Positions 52,204-61,850 of a DNA stretch of 64,000 bases are shown here, one piece after another (the stretch's first letter is position 1; each line of letters begins with the position of its first letter). The DNA lies in contig NC_019689.1 of the NCBI RefSeq assembly GCF_000317025.1, positions 3,488,024-3,552,023 of the forward strand, given 5' to 3'. The notes under the pieces are model-generated. The model saw only the letters and a program-made list of their open reading frames with translations. It was not told the origin of the DNA and ran no database searches. Both the position numbers and the translations under genes were made by a program. Source of the DNA: Pleurocapsa sp. PCC 7327 (GTDB taxonomy: Bacteria; Cyanobacteriota; Cyanobacteriia; Cyanobacteriales; Microcystaceae).

Positions 52204-52905
52204 CTACAAGGTCTGAGTAAAAACATACAGAGTTCCTAGCATAATCAAGATAATCAAAAAAACATTAACGAAGAAAAATTTATATAAAGAAGCTATTTGT
52301 TTCTCCAACCTACGGGTTAAATGCGAAAGGTTATCGACTTTGATTTGTAAATTTGTATACTGGGCGACAGAAACTCTATTTTCTTGCTCTAAGATTTTTT
52401 TAATTTCTTTCTTGATTTTCTCTGGCGTTTGAATTTGCAGTTTAAGCGCTTCTCTCAAGCGATTGTTTTCATTTGAATCCGCCTGTAATCTTGGAATTTT
52501 ACTAACATATTTTCCGATCAGATCGGGGCCAAGCTGAAAATAACCTTTATAAGCATAGCGAATTGCCATTACTAATTCTCGTGCGGGAGTAGTCTTGAGA
52601 AGATATCCTTTTGCTCCCATTTGTAAAGCACAATTTAGATATTGCTCGTCGTCGTAGCTAGTAAGCATTAAAACTTTGCTTGAGAGAAAGCGTTCCGAGA
52701 TGATCCTAGTAGCTTCCAAGCCATTGATCCCTGGCATCTCAATATCCATTAACACTAGATCTGGGTTGAGTTTTTCTACTTGTGCTACAGCCTCATGACC
52801 GTTAGTAGCAAATCCAACTATCTCTAGATCTGGTTCGGTATCTAAATAGCCTTTCAATGCTTGATGGACGGTTTTTTGATCGTCAACTACGAGAATACGA
52901 ATCAT
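52204..52905 (-). CDS. Response regulator with coiled coil and C-terminal membrane anchor
   Basis: 233 residues. Receiver domain 1-125 with D residues in VVDDQKTVHQ, phospho-acceptor in LVLMDIEMPGINGLEA, and the conserved K in GYLLKTTPARE, like NarL-type receivers. The expected LuxR HTH is absent. Instead a coiled coil (KIKKEIKKILEQENRVSVAQ, VDNLSHLTRRLEKQIASL) leads to a membrane helix (FFFVNVFLIILIMLGTLYVF) at the very C-terminus. It is therefore an anchored receiver, not a transcription factor. Upstream of tetR by 147 bp, same strand. Confidence 0.85.
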   Translation of the reverse strand: MIRILVVDDQKTVHQALKGYLDTEPDLEIVGFATNGHEAVAQVEKLNPDLVLMDIEMPGINGLEATRIISERFLSSKVLMLTSYDDEQYLNCALQMGAKGYLLKTTPARELVMAIRYAYKGYFQLGPDLIGKYVSKIPRLQADSNENNRLREALKLQIQTPEKIKKEIKKILEQENRVSVAQYTNLQIKVDNLSHLTRRLEKQIASLYKFFFVNVFLIILIMLGTLYVFTQTL

Positions 52906-53180
52906 ATAACTAATTTAAGCAAAAGCGGTTTAGAAAAACTTTTAAAACCGCCAACAAATAAACATTGGGTTTCAAAAAAATGTATTCAATTATTATCCTA
53001 TAATTTATCTTTTCAAGCAATCGAAAATTTTATTAAGAATTTTTGCTAGCTTGTTAACTAAAAATAGTTGGAAGAAATAACAAGTAATTAAAAATTTAAA
53101 CTAGAAAAATAAAAACTCTAAATTAAATTTCCAGTAAGATTTATGATTATGTTAAGCATGCAAATTAGATAAAGAAACAG

Positions 53181-54980
53181 TCACTCGCCCGACAATCGAA
53201 CCAAAGGAAGTTTACTCATTTGCAAAGCGTAAAGTCGAGCAAACAGACCTTGATTATCTAGCAGTTGCTGGAGGCTGCCGCTCTCGACAATGCGTCCTGC
53301 CTCCAAAACGACGATGCGATCGGCTTTGCGGATAGTGGAGAGGCGATGGGCAACGACAAAGGTGGTACGCCCGCCCATCAGACGTTCTAACGCTTCCTGA
53401 ATCAAAGATTCTGAGGCAGAATCTAGCGAAGCCGTTGCCTCGTCAAGCAGCAACACGCGAGGATTGCGGATAAGAGCGCGGGCGATCGCGATTCGCTGCC
53501 GCTGTCCGCCAGAGAGTCTCACCCCATTTTCCCCAATCGGGGTATTGAGTCCTTGAGGCAGTTCCTCGATAAATTCGAGGGCGTTAGCATCCTCGATCGC
53601 TTGCCTCAATTGTGTCTCGCTTGCCCCAGCGGTTCCGTAGAGAATATTTTCCTCAACTGTTCCCTCAAATAAAATTGTCTCCTGAGAGACTACGGAAAGG
53701 AAACGCCGATAGGTTCTCAGATCTAAGGTATTGAGATCGCGTCCGTCGAGGAAAATTCGTCCGGCACTCGGACGCAAAAAGCCGATAATTAGATTGAGAA
53801 GGGTGGACTTGCCCGCGCCCGAAGCCCCGACGATCGCGATAGTTTCTCCCGGACTGACTGCAAGGGAAAAATCGGCAAGGGCGGGTTTTTCGGCATAGGG
53901 ATAGGTAAAACCGACCGACTCGAAAGTGAAAGCCCCTCGTACTTCGGTAACGAGAATTTTGCCATGATTGGGTTCTATTTGCGGGCATTCGAGAATTTCT
54001 CCAACCGAGCGAATGGCATCGAATCCTCTCCCGATTTGCGGTAGGACGGCAAGAATCTGTAATATCGAAGTCGTCAGCGAGTCAAAATAGCCAGTCAGTA
54101 AGACGACGCTACCCGCAGTGACTCCAAATTGACCTTTATAGGCAAGAACAGCTGAGACAATCAGACACAGACAACCGAACAGCCGTAACGTCACCCAGGA
54201 GGCTGCACCCGCGATCGCATTAATGCGATCGACGCGCATTGCCGCCTCCTGAAATAAAATAAGCTTGTTGTGAGTGCGATCGATTTCGGTGCTTTCTGCT
54301 CCATGAGCGCGAGTTATGGGAATTAGCTTGACCATTTCAACCAGATACGCCGACATGGTTTCATACTGCTGCCGTAACTTCTGATTGCGATCGCTGAGCG
54401 GTTTTATCAGTACTCGCATTAAAATGACGGTTAGCGGTACGGTTGCCAGGAAAAACAGTAAGAAACTAGGAACGCGAATGCCTGTTACAATCAGTGCGAT
54501 GAGAATGGTTAGCAGCGCAGAGGGCAAAAATTCAAATAACTGACTTGTCAGCAGTTGAATCGATTCTACATCCCTGAGAAGTTTGGATTGCATGAGTCCC
54601 GTGCTGTTTTGGTAATAAAATTCTAGGGAGAGTTCTTGCAGTCGTTGAATCAGTGCAGCGCGCAGTCTAGACTCCATTCTCCGAGTAGCTAAACTCATAA
54701 ATCGGACGTACAGATAGTGAGTAGGAATATTCTGTACCACAGAAACCGCAAAGATAGCTCCATTCAACCAGAGTTCCCAGAAAGCATGCTGGCTCGGAGT
54801 CGAGATAATATCGATAATATTAGCCAGAATAAGGGGTCTAAGCCATTCAGGGCTGTGCTTGATGACATAAAACATCATTGACAGCCCAATATAGCGGAGG
54901 TCTTGGCGATAGAGTAAGAGCAGCGTTCTGAAAGGACGCTTTCCCCGATAGTCTTGAATTATTGAATAAGGTAATACCAT
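53181..54980 (-). CDS. ABC exporter, fused membrane and ATPase domains
   Basis: 599 residues. Type IV ABC transmembrane domain (about 30-320, six helices) followed by an ATPase: Walker A GASGAGKSTLLNLIIGF, signature LSGGQRQRIAIARAL, Walker B RVLLLDEATASLDSASE and VVAHRLSTIRKADRIVVLEA. It would work as a homodimer exporting lipids, peptides or drugs; the substrate is unknown. Monocistronic with a 275 bp AT-rich spacer on the 3' side in which no gene was seen. Confidence 0.92.
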   Translation of the reverse strand: MVLPYSIIQDYRGKRPFRTLLLLYRQDLRYIGLSMMFYVIKHSPEWLRPLILANIIDIISTPSQHAFWELWLNGAIFAVSVVQNIPTHYLYVRFMSLATRRMESRLRAALIQRLQELSLEFYYQNSTGLMQSKLLRDVESIQLLTSQLFEFLPSALLTILIALIVTGIRVPSFLLFFLATVPLTVILMRVLIKPLSDRNQKLRQQYETMSAYLVEMVKLIPITRAHGAESTEIDRTHNKLILFQEAAMRVDRINAIAGAASWVTLRLFGCLCLIVSAVLAYKGQFGVTAGSVVLLTGYFDSLTTSILQILAVLPQIGRGFDAIRSVGEILECPQIEPNHGKILVTEVRGAFTFESVGFTYPYAEKPALADFSLAVSPGETIAIVGASGAGKSTLLNLIIGFLRPSAGRIFLDGRDLNTLDLRTYRRFLSVVSQETILFEGTVEENILYGTAGASETQLRQAIEDANALEFIEELPQGLNTPIGENGVRLSGGQRQRIAIARALIRNPRVLLLDEATASLDSASESLIQEALERLMGGRTTFVVAHRLSTIRKADRIVVLEAGRIVESGSLQQLLDNQGLFARLYALQMSKLPLVRLSGE

Positions 54981-55340
54981 TGACGGTGACTAGCGACTGG
55001 TAGGAGCAAAGCATGTCGCCCCGTACAGTTACCAGTTTTAGGGGGAGCGAACCTAAATTGTCAATGAAGCAGATTATGGAACTAACCGACCGTCAATTGA
55101 CAATCTCCGCCCTTATAGGGCGGAGATTCTTCTACGGCAACTAGGATAACATAAATAATAAAGCCGTCTGGAAAGATGGGGCTTGTATCCCATTATTTCT
55201 GGTCATTGGTCACTGGTCATTCGATGAAAGGATTTTCGATTTTGGATTGGGGATTAGTTAGTAGATAGTAGTTAGCGGAAAGTGATTGGTCTTGTTTCTT
55301 TTCTCCCCATCCCCTAACTCCCCCCACACTCCTCTTTCTT
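54981..55340. repeat. Intergenic region with a strong hairpin and the composite low-complexity module
   Basis: A perfect 11-bp stem AATCTCCGCCC / GGGCGGAGATT with loop TTATA lies at 55102-55128, followed by CTTCT. After it come TGGTCATTGGTCACTGGTCA, a GTTAGTAGATAGTAGTTAG stretch and CTCCCCATCCCCTAACTCCC with CCCCACACTCC, ending 3 bp before the sixA start. The hairpin type resembles ends of IS200/IS605 elements but no transposase is near. Confidence 0.6.
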
Positions 55341-55841
55341 ATGGAACTCTACCTCATCCGCCACGGAATTGCTGGCGATCGCGATCCCCTTAAGTATCCT
55401 AACGATGAAGAACGACCCCTGACGGATAAAGGTCGTTTAAGGACGCAGCAAGTCGCCCAACGCTTGTATGATATTGGGGTGCGATTCGATTTAATTTTGA
55501 CCAGTCCGCTAGTGCGGGCGTATCAAACGGCTGAGATTTTGCAAAAAGCGGGTTTATGCGATCGCCTAGAAGAATTTGCTGCCCTAGCTCCCGATGGCGA
55601 TGTACGGGTTTGGGCAAACTGGTGGTTGGAATCTCGATACAATAAAGGAAATAACTGTCTTGCCCTAGTAGGTCATCAACCGGACTTAGGAAATTGGGCA
55701 GAAGTTTTAGTGTGGGGAAGTCCGAAAGAAAAGTTAGTGGTGAAAAAAGCAGGTGTTATCGGCTTGCTCCTGCCCGATGGAGAAAACCCTCTAGGCAACA
55801 GCGAATTATTTTTACTAACCTCGCCAAAATGGCTGCTCTAG
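55341..55841 (+). CDS. sixA: SixA-like phosphohistidine phosphatase
   Basis: 166 residues of the histidine phosphatase family. The catalytic RHG is in ELYLIRHGIAGDRDPLKYPN, the second block is DLILTSPLVRAYQTAEILQ and the distal histidine is in LALVGHQPDLGNWAEVLVW. SixA removes phosphate from histidine-containing phosphotransfer domains. The start ATG follows directly on a pyrimidine-rich tract, so no usual ribosome binding site exists. Confidence 0.88.
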   Translation: MELYLIRHGIAGDRDPLKYPNDEERPLTDKGRLRTQQVAQRLYDIGVRFDLILTSPLVRAYQTAEILQKAGLCDRLEEFAALAPDGDVRVWANWWLESRYNKGNNCLALVGHQPDLGNWAEVLVWGSPKEKLVVKKAGVIGLLLPDGENPLGNSELFLLTSPKWLL

Positions 55842-55958
55842 GCTCTAAATAATGCTCTAGATAATAAACAATCATTAAAGCATTTCGGTAAAACCGAAGA
55901 CACTAGAGCACCTTGAGGTAAGTTAGCTTCAGGTAGTAGAAACGTCACGATTAGAACC

Positions 55959-57140
55959 ATGACAACAGCTTGCGAATATAAACCGGGCTTGGAAGGAATT
56001 CCAGCCGCTCAATCTAGCGTCAGTTATATAGACGGGAAGAAAGGAATTCTCGAATATCGCGGTATTCCAATCGAGGAACTCGCCGTCAAAAGTACTTTTC
56101 TCGAAGTAGCCTATCTCTTGATTTGGGGTAAACTACCGACTAAAGAGGAACTCGCCGCGTTTGAAACAGAAATCCGCTACCATCGACGCATCAAGTATCG
56201 CATTCGCGACATGATGAAATGCTTCCCAGAAACGGGACACCCGATGGACGCGCTGCAAACCTCGGCGGCAGCGCTAGGGCTATTTTACTCCCGTCGAGCC
56301 TTAGACGATCAAGCTTATATCCGAGCAGCAGTCGTGCGCCTGCTGGCTAAAATTCCAACCATGGTGGCAGCGTTTCATATGATGCGCAGGGGGAATGACC
56401 CCGTTCAACCCAACGACGATCTGGACTATTCTGCTAACTTTTTATACATGCTCACCGAGCGGATTCCCGATCCTCAAGAAGCCGAGATTTTCGACCGTTG
56501 TCTAATCCTTCACGCCGAGCATACCATGAATGCTTCTACCTTCTCGGCAAGGGTGACGGCTTCGACTTTAACCGACCCCTATGCAGTGATTGCTTCTGCT
56601 GTGGGAACGCTAGCTGGACCGTTGCATGGGGGAGCCAATGAAGAAGTTCTCGAAATGCTTGAAGAAATTGGCTCGGTAGATAATGTCCACCCTTATGTAG
56701 AAAAGTGCCTAAAGCAAAATCCCAAACATAAATTTATGGGTTTTGGACATCGCGTTTGGAAAGTTAAAGATCCCCGCGCAATTATGTTGCAAAATTGGGC
56801 AGAAGAGCTTTTTGAAAAGAAGGGTCGCGACGAGTATTACGACGTTGCTGTCAAATTAGAAAAGGTTCTTGTAGAAGAGAAAGGGTTTGGAGAACGGGGA
56901 ATTTATCCCAATGTAGATTACTACTCCGGTTTGGTTTATCGCAAGTTGGGAATTCCTAACGACCTGTTTACGCCAATCTTTGGTATCTCGCGAGTTGCTG
57001 GTTGGCTAGCCCATTGGAAAGAGCAACTGGAAGTTAACCGTATCTACCGTCCTACGCAGATTTATACTGGCGATCACGCTCTATCTTATATTCCTATGGA
57101 AGAGCGCGTTGTTTCTCTACAACGAAATGGCAAGAATTGA
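55959..57140 (+). CDS. gltA: Citrate synthase
   Basis: Condenses oxaloacetate and acetyl-CoA at the entry to the (branched) TCA cycle, feeding glutamate synthesis. 393 residues. Substrate and catalytic segments are GPLHGGANEEVLEMLEE, KFMGFGHRVWKVKDPRA and YPNVDYYSGLVYRKLGIP. The N-terminus ACEYKPGLEGIPAAQSSVSY fits the prokaryotic type II group. Single gene. Confidence 0.95.
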   Translation: MTTACEYKPGLEGIPAAQSSVSYIDGKKGILEYRGIPIEELAVKSTFLEVAYLLIWGKLPTKEELAAFETEIRYHRRIKYRIRDMMKCFPETGHPMDALQTSAAALGLFYSRRALDDQAYIRAAVVRLLAKIPTMVAAFHMMRRGNDPVQPNDDLDYSANFLYMLTERIPDPQEAEIFDRCLILHAEHTMNASTFSARVTASTLTDPYAVIASAVGTLAGPLHGGANEEVLEMLEEIGSVDNVHPYVEKCLKQNPKHKFMGFGHRVWKVKDPRAIMLQNWAEELFEKKGRDEYYDVAVKLEKVLVEEKGFGERGIYPNVDYYSGLVYRKLGIPNDLFTPIFGISRVAGWLAHWKEQLEVNRIYRPTQIYTGDHALSYIPMEERVVSLQRNGKN

Positions 57141-57312
57141 AATCCATAACTGAAGTTGACATAGGTTGAGTTTAGGCTGGGGCGATCGCTCTCGATTGTG
57201 AGGTGCGATCGCTTTAATTTTGTCGCTTTATGACATAAAACGTATTCATAACGACTACATTTATGAACTAGAATAGACGCAAGACTTTTAGTTATAAGGG
57301 TTGGAGAAAATA

Positions 57313-58188
57313 ATGGCTCAGCTCAAACAGCGACGTTCTGAAAACGTCGATGGCAACTTTTATGTCGATTCCACCTGCATCGACTGCGATACTTGTCGCT
57401 GGATGGCACCAGAAATATTTAATCGTTCGGGAGAACAGTCAGCTGTCTATCATCAACCCGCCAACGAAATAGAACGATTGCGTGCCATGCAAGCGCTGTT
57501 GTCCTGTCCGACAGCTTCTATTGGCACGGTAGAAAAACCCAAAGATATCAAAGCTGCTCAGCGAAGCATTCCCATTCTTATCGAAGAGAATGTTTATCAC
57601 TGCGGCTATCATTCTGAGGATTCCTACGGTGCGGCTAGTTACTTAATTCAGCGTTCGGATGGCAATATTTTGGTCGATTCGCCTCGCTATGCGCCTTCCT
57701 TGGTTAAACGATTAGAGGAGATGGGAGGAGTGCGCTACATGTATCTAACCCATCGAGATGACGTAGCCAATCATCGAAAATTTAGAGAGCATTTTAACTG
57801 CGATCGCATTCTCCATGTAGATGACATTACATCGAGTGCCGCAGATGTAGAAATTCAGCTGACGGGAACCGAACCAATAGAATTTGCTCCAGACGTATTA
57901 ATTATTCCCGTTCCCGGACATTCCAAAGGTCATACGGTTCTACTCTATCGTCACAAATTTTTGTTTACTGGCGATCATCTTGCCTGGTCTTCCTATTTGA
58001 ACCATCTCTATGCGTTTCGTCGCTATTGCTGGTACTCTTGGTCGGAACAGGTCAAGTCCATGCATGAGTTAGCCAACTACACTTTTGAGTGGGTTTTACC
58101 TGGTCACGGTCGCCGCTATCATGCCGATACCGAAACGATGCGCCAGCAAATGCAGCAGTGTCTTGCTTGGATGGAAGCAGTTAACTAA
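57313..58188 (+). CDS. 4Fe-4S ferredoxin fused to metallo-beta-lactamase-fold protein
   Basis: 291 residues from the ATG at 57313 with GGAG 7 bp upstream; a TTG at 57301 is also open. Residues 15-70 are a one-cluster ferredoxin (STCIDCDTCRWMAPEIF and the fourth Cys in LLSCPTASIGT). The remainder is an MBL fold with VRYMYLTHRDDVANH, IIPVPGHSKGHTVLL, FLFTGDHLAWS and VLPGHGRRYH. The classic HxHxDH becomes HRDDVANH, as in a plant/cyanobacterial branch. Redox-linked hydrolase or sensor; substrate unknown. Confidence 0.85.
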   Translation: MAQLKQRRSENVDGNFYVDSTCIDCDTCRWMAPEIFNRSGEQSAVYHQPANEIERLRAMQALLSCPTASIGTVEKPKDIKAAQRSIPILIEENVYHCGYHSEDSYGAASYLIQRSDGNILVDSPRYAPSLVKRLEEMGGVRYMYLTHRDDVANHRKFREHFNCDRILHVDDITSSAADVEIQLTGTEPIEFAPDVLIIPVPGHSKGHTVLLYRHKFLFTGDHLAWSSYLNHLYAFRRYCWYSWSEQVKSMHELANYTFEWVLPGHGRRYHADTETMRQQMQQCLAWMEAVN

Positions 58189-58262
58189 AATCGATTCGAT
58201 AACGCTGCTCGATCCAGATTTGCTCGGATGCTACAACAATCGTAAATTAGGGAAATGACATT

Positions 58263-58523
58263 TTAGGCGTAGCGATTAATTTCTTCTTGCAACCAGGGAT
58301 CGACAGGTTGTCCGTCTTTGCGGCGCAGTTCGATTTCAACCATCGTCCTCATATTCACTCCTGGTGGCGCGGGTTGCGGATGGAAAATAATGTCATAGGC
58401 GTTGGGATCTTGATTGCGTTCTTTGAGCCAATCGCGGACTTTAATCGTACAGAAAAACGATTGTCCCTGCTCAAACATGCGACCGATTTGCATTCGCAGG
58501 CTGTAAGGATTGATGCGAGCCAT
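58263..58523 (-). CDS. Small conserved-looking protein of unknown function
   Basis: 86 residues: ARINPYSLRMQIGRMFEQGQ at the N-terminus, then SFFCTIKVRDWLKERNQDP, a proline-rich PQPAPPGVN and VEIELRRKDGQPVDPWLQEE. It is soluble, with no signal or membrane segment. I do not recognise a family. The codon use and ORF placement (convergent to the MBL fusion gene, 74 bp away) look genuine. No function is proposed. Confidence 0.65.
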   Translation of the reverse strand: MARINPYSLRMQIGRMFEQGQSFFCTIKVRDWLKERNQDPNAYDIIFHPQPAPPGVNMRTMVEIELRRKDGQPVDPWLQEEINRYA

Positions 58524-58866
58524 ACTTTTACTTGGTGATGGGTTGTAGATCTATGCTAGCTCTACTCGCTCCTCATCTCGATCGTTGAAATTGAGACAGC
58601 AACTAAGATATATTCATTCCAAGTGGCTGTCACCCAAGTATCAGTTGGTAGTTGGCTCATCAATTTCCTCACGCTTATAGGTTTTTGAGGGTTGCTTCTA
58701 GTTTTTTAGTGCGATCGCTTTTTCAATCAAAGGCTTAATGCATTTGTGGCTCCATTAACTTAGTATTTAAGAAACGATCGCTCTCCCTGCACAGTCGATA
58801 ACACGATACAGTAAGCTTGTTTTTTAAACCCGATGCTCGATGTAGCGATTTGTCCGCTTTAGTAAC
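58524..58866. other. Intergenic region before the permease gene
   Basis: About 340 bp with stop codons in all frames and no repeat of the families seen elsewhere in the window. I see no RNA gene or strong promoter. Confidence 0.5.
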
Positions 58867-59850
58867 ATGATCCAGCTCAGTTACGCTTTTACCTTGTTTT
58901 TGAGCCTATTCTTAGAAGCGTTTCCCTTCCTATTGTTGGGAATTTTTGTGTCCAGTTGGTTGCTAGTATTTGCTGACGAGCATCGATTAGCTACTAAGTT
59001 TCCTCGTCGTCCTATTTTAGGCGCGATCGTCGGTAGTTGGTTAGGATTGATAGTCCCTGTAGGTCAGTACGGCAATATCCCCGTAACGCGACGGTTGCTG
59101 TTGCAGGGAATTCCTAAATCGGTAGCGATGAGTTTTCTGGTTGCCGCACCTACAATTAATCCAATCGTTCTCTGGATTACTTGGAAAGCCTTTCCCGAAC
59201 AACTGGGAATAATTTTCTTTCGGGTTTTGTTTGCCTGGATTATGGCAGTCGTTATTGCCTGTATCTTTAGTACCTATAACGACAAGCTTCCTTCTGATGG
59301 AGAAGCAAACGGGATCGAAAGTCGCTTTCCCTTGCTACGATCGGGTACTTTCTTGGCATTGCCCGTACCAAGCCAGCCTTTACAGGAACTAGAAAATTTA
59401 GATGAGGGCGATCGCGCAGCGACAATAACTAAAAAATCTCGAAAATTAGCTGCCAATCTTTTTGTAGAAAATGCCGTACGAGAATTACTAGAGTTGGGCG
59501 GTTTTCTGGTTTTAGGCTGTGCGATTGCCTCGATTTGTCAAGTTTTTTTTCCTCAAGAGGCGCTTCTGAATTGGGCAAAAACTCCTGCTACACAAATTTT
59601 GGTCATGCTGCTGCTTGGAACCGTCCTTTCAGTTGGTTCGACAGCCGATGTATTCTTTATTAGCTTTTTAAATGCTACTTTTTTAAGAGGAGCGCTGCTG
59701 GCATTTTTGCTATTTAGTTCGATTATCGATCTTAAAGCAATTCCTTTGATGCTATCAACATTTCGAGCTAAATTTGTGCTTTATTTACTAATTTTGGCAG
59801 GTCTATTGACCTTTCTATTAACTGTATTTCTCGATTTTTACTTTGGCTAG
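58867..59850 (+). CDS. Permease of the ArsP/UPF0718 family
   Basis: 327 residues with about eight transmembrane helices and a polar loop in the middle (residues 140-195). Family motifs are GAIVGSWLGLIVPVGQYGN and SFLVAAPTINPIVLWITW in the first half and LLLGTVLSVGSTADVFFISF in the second. ArsP exports methylated arsenicals in other bacteria; substrate is uncertain here. The usual small partner gene (TIGR03943 type) is not found downstream, where 786 bp lack a gene. Confidence 0.82.
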   Translation: MIQLSYAFTLFLSLFLEAFPFLLLGIFVSSWLLVFADEHRLATKFPRRPILGAIVGSWLGLIVPVGQYGNIPVTRRLLLQGIPKSVAMSFLVAAPTINPIVLWITWKAFPEQLGIIFFRVLFAWIMAVVIACIFSTYNDKLPSDGEANGIESRFPLLRSGTFLALPVPSQPLQELENLDEGDRAATITKKSRKLAANLFVENAVRELLELGGFLVLGCAIASICQVFFPQEALLNWAKTPATQILVMLLLGTVLSVGSTADVFFISFLNATFLRGALLAFLLFSSIIDLKAIPLMLSTFRAKFVLYLLILAGLLTFLLTVFLDFYFG

Positions 59851-60636
59851 GTCGATCGCTCCAGCCACGATCGCAGGAATAATTATCTATTCTTGATTAT
59901 TTTGCGATCCCCATAATGTAAACTTTAGTTGCAATCTCTAGAAGCGACAAGAATGGAATGCTAAATTAAGAATTGAAGCTAAACAAGCTTTCCTGGCAGA
60001 TAAACTTGCAAGGTTCGATAGTTCAATTAATAGGAGAAAAACCTGTTTAAGTTCGCATCTGTCTCGTTAATCGACAATAGCAGCAATCAACTTAAGCACT
60101 CGTATTTCCTCAGCTGAAAAAAAGGGAGTAAAGTATCTGAAATTAAATTTCAGTGCAACTCCAGGGATGATTGAGATAAGAGAGGAAAAAGAGCTGGGAG
60201 CTTATGCTTGGTTGCTGTTATTGTTATTTAAAAAGACTGACAGCGCTCGGTTATTGGATGAAAAGATTGGTCATTTGTCCTTTGTCATTGGTCATTGGGG
60301 ATTAATCGTAGGGATGTTTTTTTTGCAGTAAGTGTGGGTTAATCTCTAGCGTTTTTAGATAAACCCGCCCGTACAGGGGTTAGTCGTTAATTGTCCCCTT
60401 GTCTCGGAGTCTCCCTACTCCCCACACCTCCCACACTCCCCACACTCCCAACTCCCCATCTCCCTTGCTCCCCTCAACCTAAGTTAAAAGTTAATAATTA
60501 CAAAAATTAACAGAAAGCCGAAAATCCCGCCGAGCGACTTTAAGATAGCGTATAATTCGTTACCTGTTTTAACCGAAAAACCAATATATTGTTAAACTTG
60601 GTAAAGAATATGAAAAGTAAGTGATCTGTAACAATC
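59851..60636. other. Long spacer between permease and hemH with low-complexity module
   Basis: No gene. The plus strand at 59950-60050 encodes WNAKLRIEAKQAFLADKLAR after no start codon, and the minus strand near 60070-60125 gives LFFSAEEIRVLKLIAAIVD; both may be decayed fragments but I cannot name a family. From 60265 the module appears: TGGTCATTTGTCCTTTGTCA, a TTAGTCGTTAATTG stretch and CTCCCCACACCTCCCACACT continuing to 60478. Confidence 0.5.
60551..60556 (+). promoter_or_regulatory. Candidate -10 box for hemH
   Basis: A perfect TATAAT at 60551-60556, 80 bp before the hemH ATG, is the only good -10 hexamer in this spacer. No clear -35 lies 17 bp upstream, so the call is weak. Confidence 0.3.
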
Positions 60637-61800
60637 ATGGGTCGTGTCGGGGTTTTACTACTAAATCTAGGTGGTCCGGAGCAGTTAGAAGACGTTCGTC
60701 CTTTTCTATTTAACTTGTTTGCCGATCCGGAAATTATTCGCCTTCCTTTTCCTTGGCTGCAAAAGCCGCTCGCTTGGTTGATTTCAACCTTAAGATTCCA
60801 AAAATCGCAAGAAAACTACATGCAAATCGGCGGAGGTTCCCCGTTGCGCCGAATTACAGAAGCTCAAGCGCAGGCGCTAGAAGAACGGCTAGCGGAAATC
60901 GGTCAGGAGGCAAGGGTTTATATAGGGATGCGCTATTGGCATCCTTTCACGGAGGAAGCGATCGCAGCTATCAAACGCGATCGCATCAAGCGGCTAGTCA
61001 TACTCCCTCTCTATCCTCAATTTTCTATCAGCACCAGCGGCTCTAGTTTCCGAGTCCTCGAAGAGATATGGAAAAAAGACCCTGCCCTCAGACAGATTGA
61101 TTATACGATCGTTCCTTGCTGGTACGACAGTCCCGGATACATCAAGGCAATGGTCGATCTCATCGTCCAAGAACTAGAAAAATTTTCCGACCCCGATCGC
61201 GTTCATATTTTCTTTAGCGCCCACGGCGTTCCACAAAGTTACGTTGACGAAGCAGGCGATCCCTACCAACAGGAGATCGAGGAATGTACGCGCTTGATAA
61301 TGAAAACCCTCAACCGTCCCAACGACTATACGCTAGCTTATCAAAGTCGGGTAGGTCCGGTAGAATGGCTCAAGCCTTACACCGAAGATGCTCTAAAAGA
61401 ATTAGGGGAGAAGGGAATCGAAGATTTATTAGTTACTCCCATTAGTTTCGTGTCCGAACACATCGAGACCTTACAGGAAATCGATATCGAGTATCGAGAA
61501 GTGGCAGAAGAAGCAGGAATTAAAAACTTCCAGCGAGTTCCTGCCCTTAACACCCATCCAGTTTTCATTGATGCTTTGGCTGAGTTGACGGTTGAGTCGC
61601 TAAAAAAAGCACCTCGTACCTTTGCTGAAGTGCCCCGCCCGAAGAAGAATATGAAGATGTATCCCCAGGAAAGATGGGAATGGGGAATGACAACCGCCGC
61701 CGAAGTTTGGAACGGTCGCTTAGCCATGCTTGGCTTTATTGCCTTGATTATTGAATTAATCAGCGGTCGCGGTCCGCTACATTTTGTTGGATTGTTATAG
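60637..61800 (+). CDS. hemH: Ferrochelatase with C-terminal chlorophyll-binding helix
   Basis: Inserts Fe2+ into protoporphyrin IX, the last haem step. 387 residues: the chelatase core (1-320) with the conserved His in [20 protein letters not shown] and the Glu in [17 protein letters not shown], then a proline-rich linker and a LHC/Hlip-type helix [20 protein letters not shown] with the ExxNxRxAM motif. That tail is usual in cyanobacteria and plant type II enzymes and couples haem to chlorophyll status. It stands alone. Confidence 0.96.
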   Translation: MGRVGVLLLNLGGPEQLEDVRPFLFNLFADPEIIRLPFPWLQKPLAWLISTLRFQKSQENYMQIGGGSPLRRITEAQAQALEERLAEIGQEARVYIGMRYWHPFTEEAIAAIKRDRIKRLVILPLYPQFSISTSGSSFRVLEEIWKKDPALRQIDYTIVPCWYDSPGYIKAMVDLIVQELEKFSDPDRVHIFFSAHGVPQSYVDEAGDPYQQEIEECTRLIMKTLNRPNDYTLAYQSRVGPVEWLKPYTEDALKELGEKGIEDLLVTPISFVSEHIETLQEIDIEYREVAEEAGIKNFQRVPALNTHPVFIDALAELTVESLKKAPRTFAEVPRPKKNMKMYPQERWEWGMTTAAEVWNGRLAMLGFIALIIELISGRGPLHFVGLL

Positions 61801-61850
61801 GTTTCGAGATTTCTCAAAACCTATTATCTGCTTCCCGATTCTAAAGCCAA

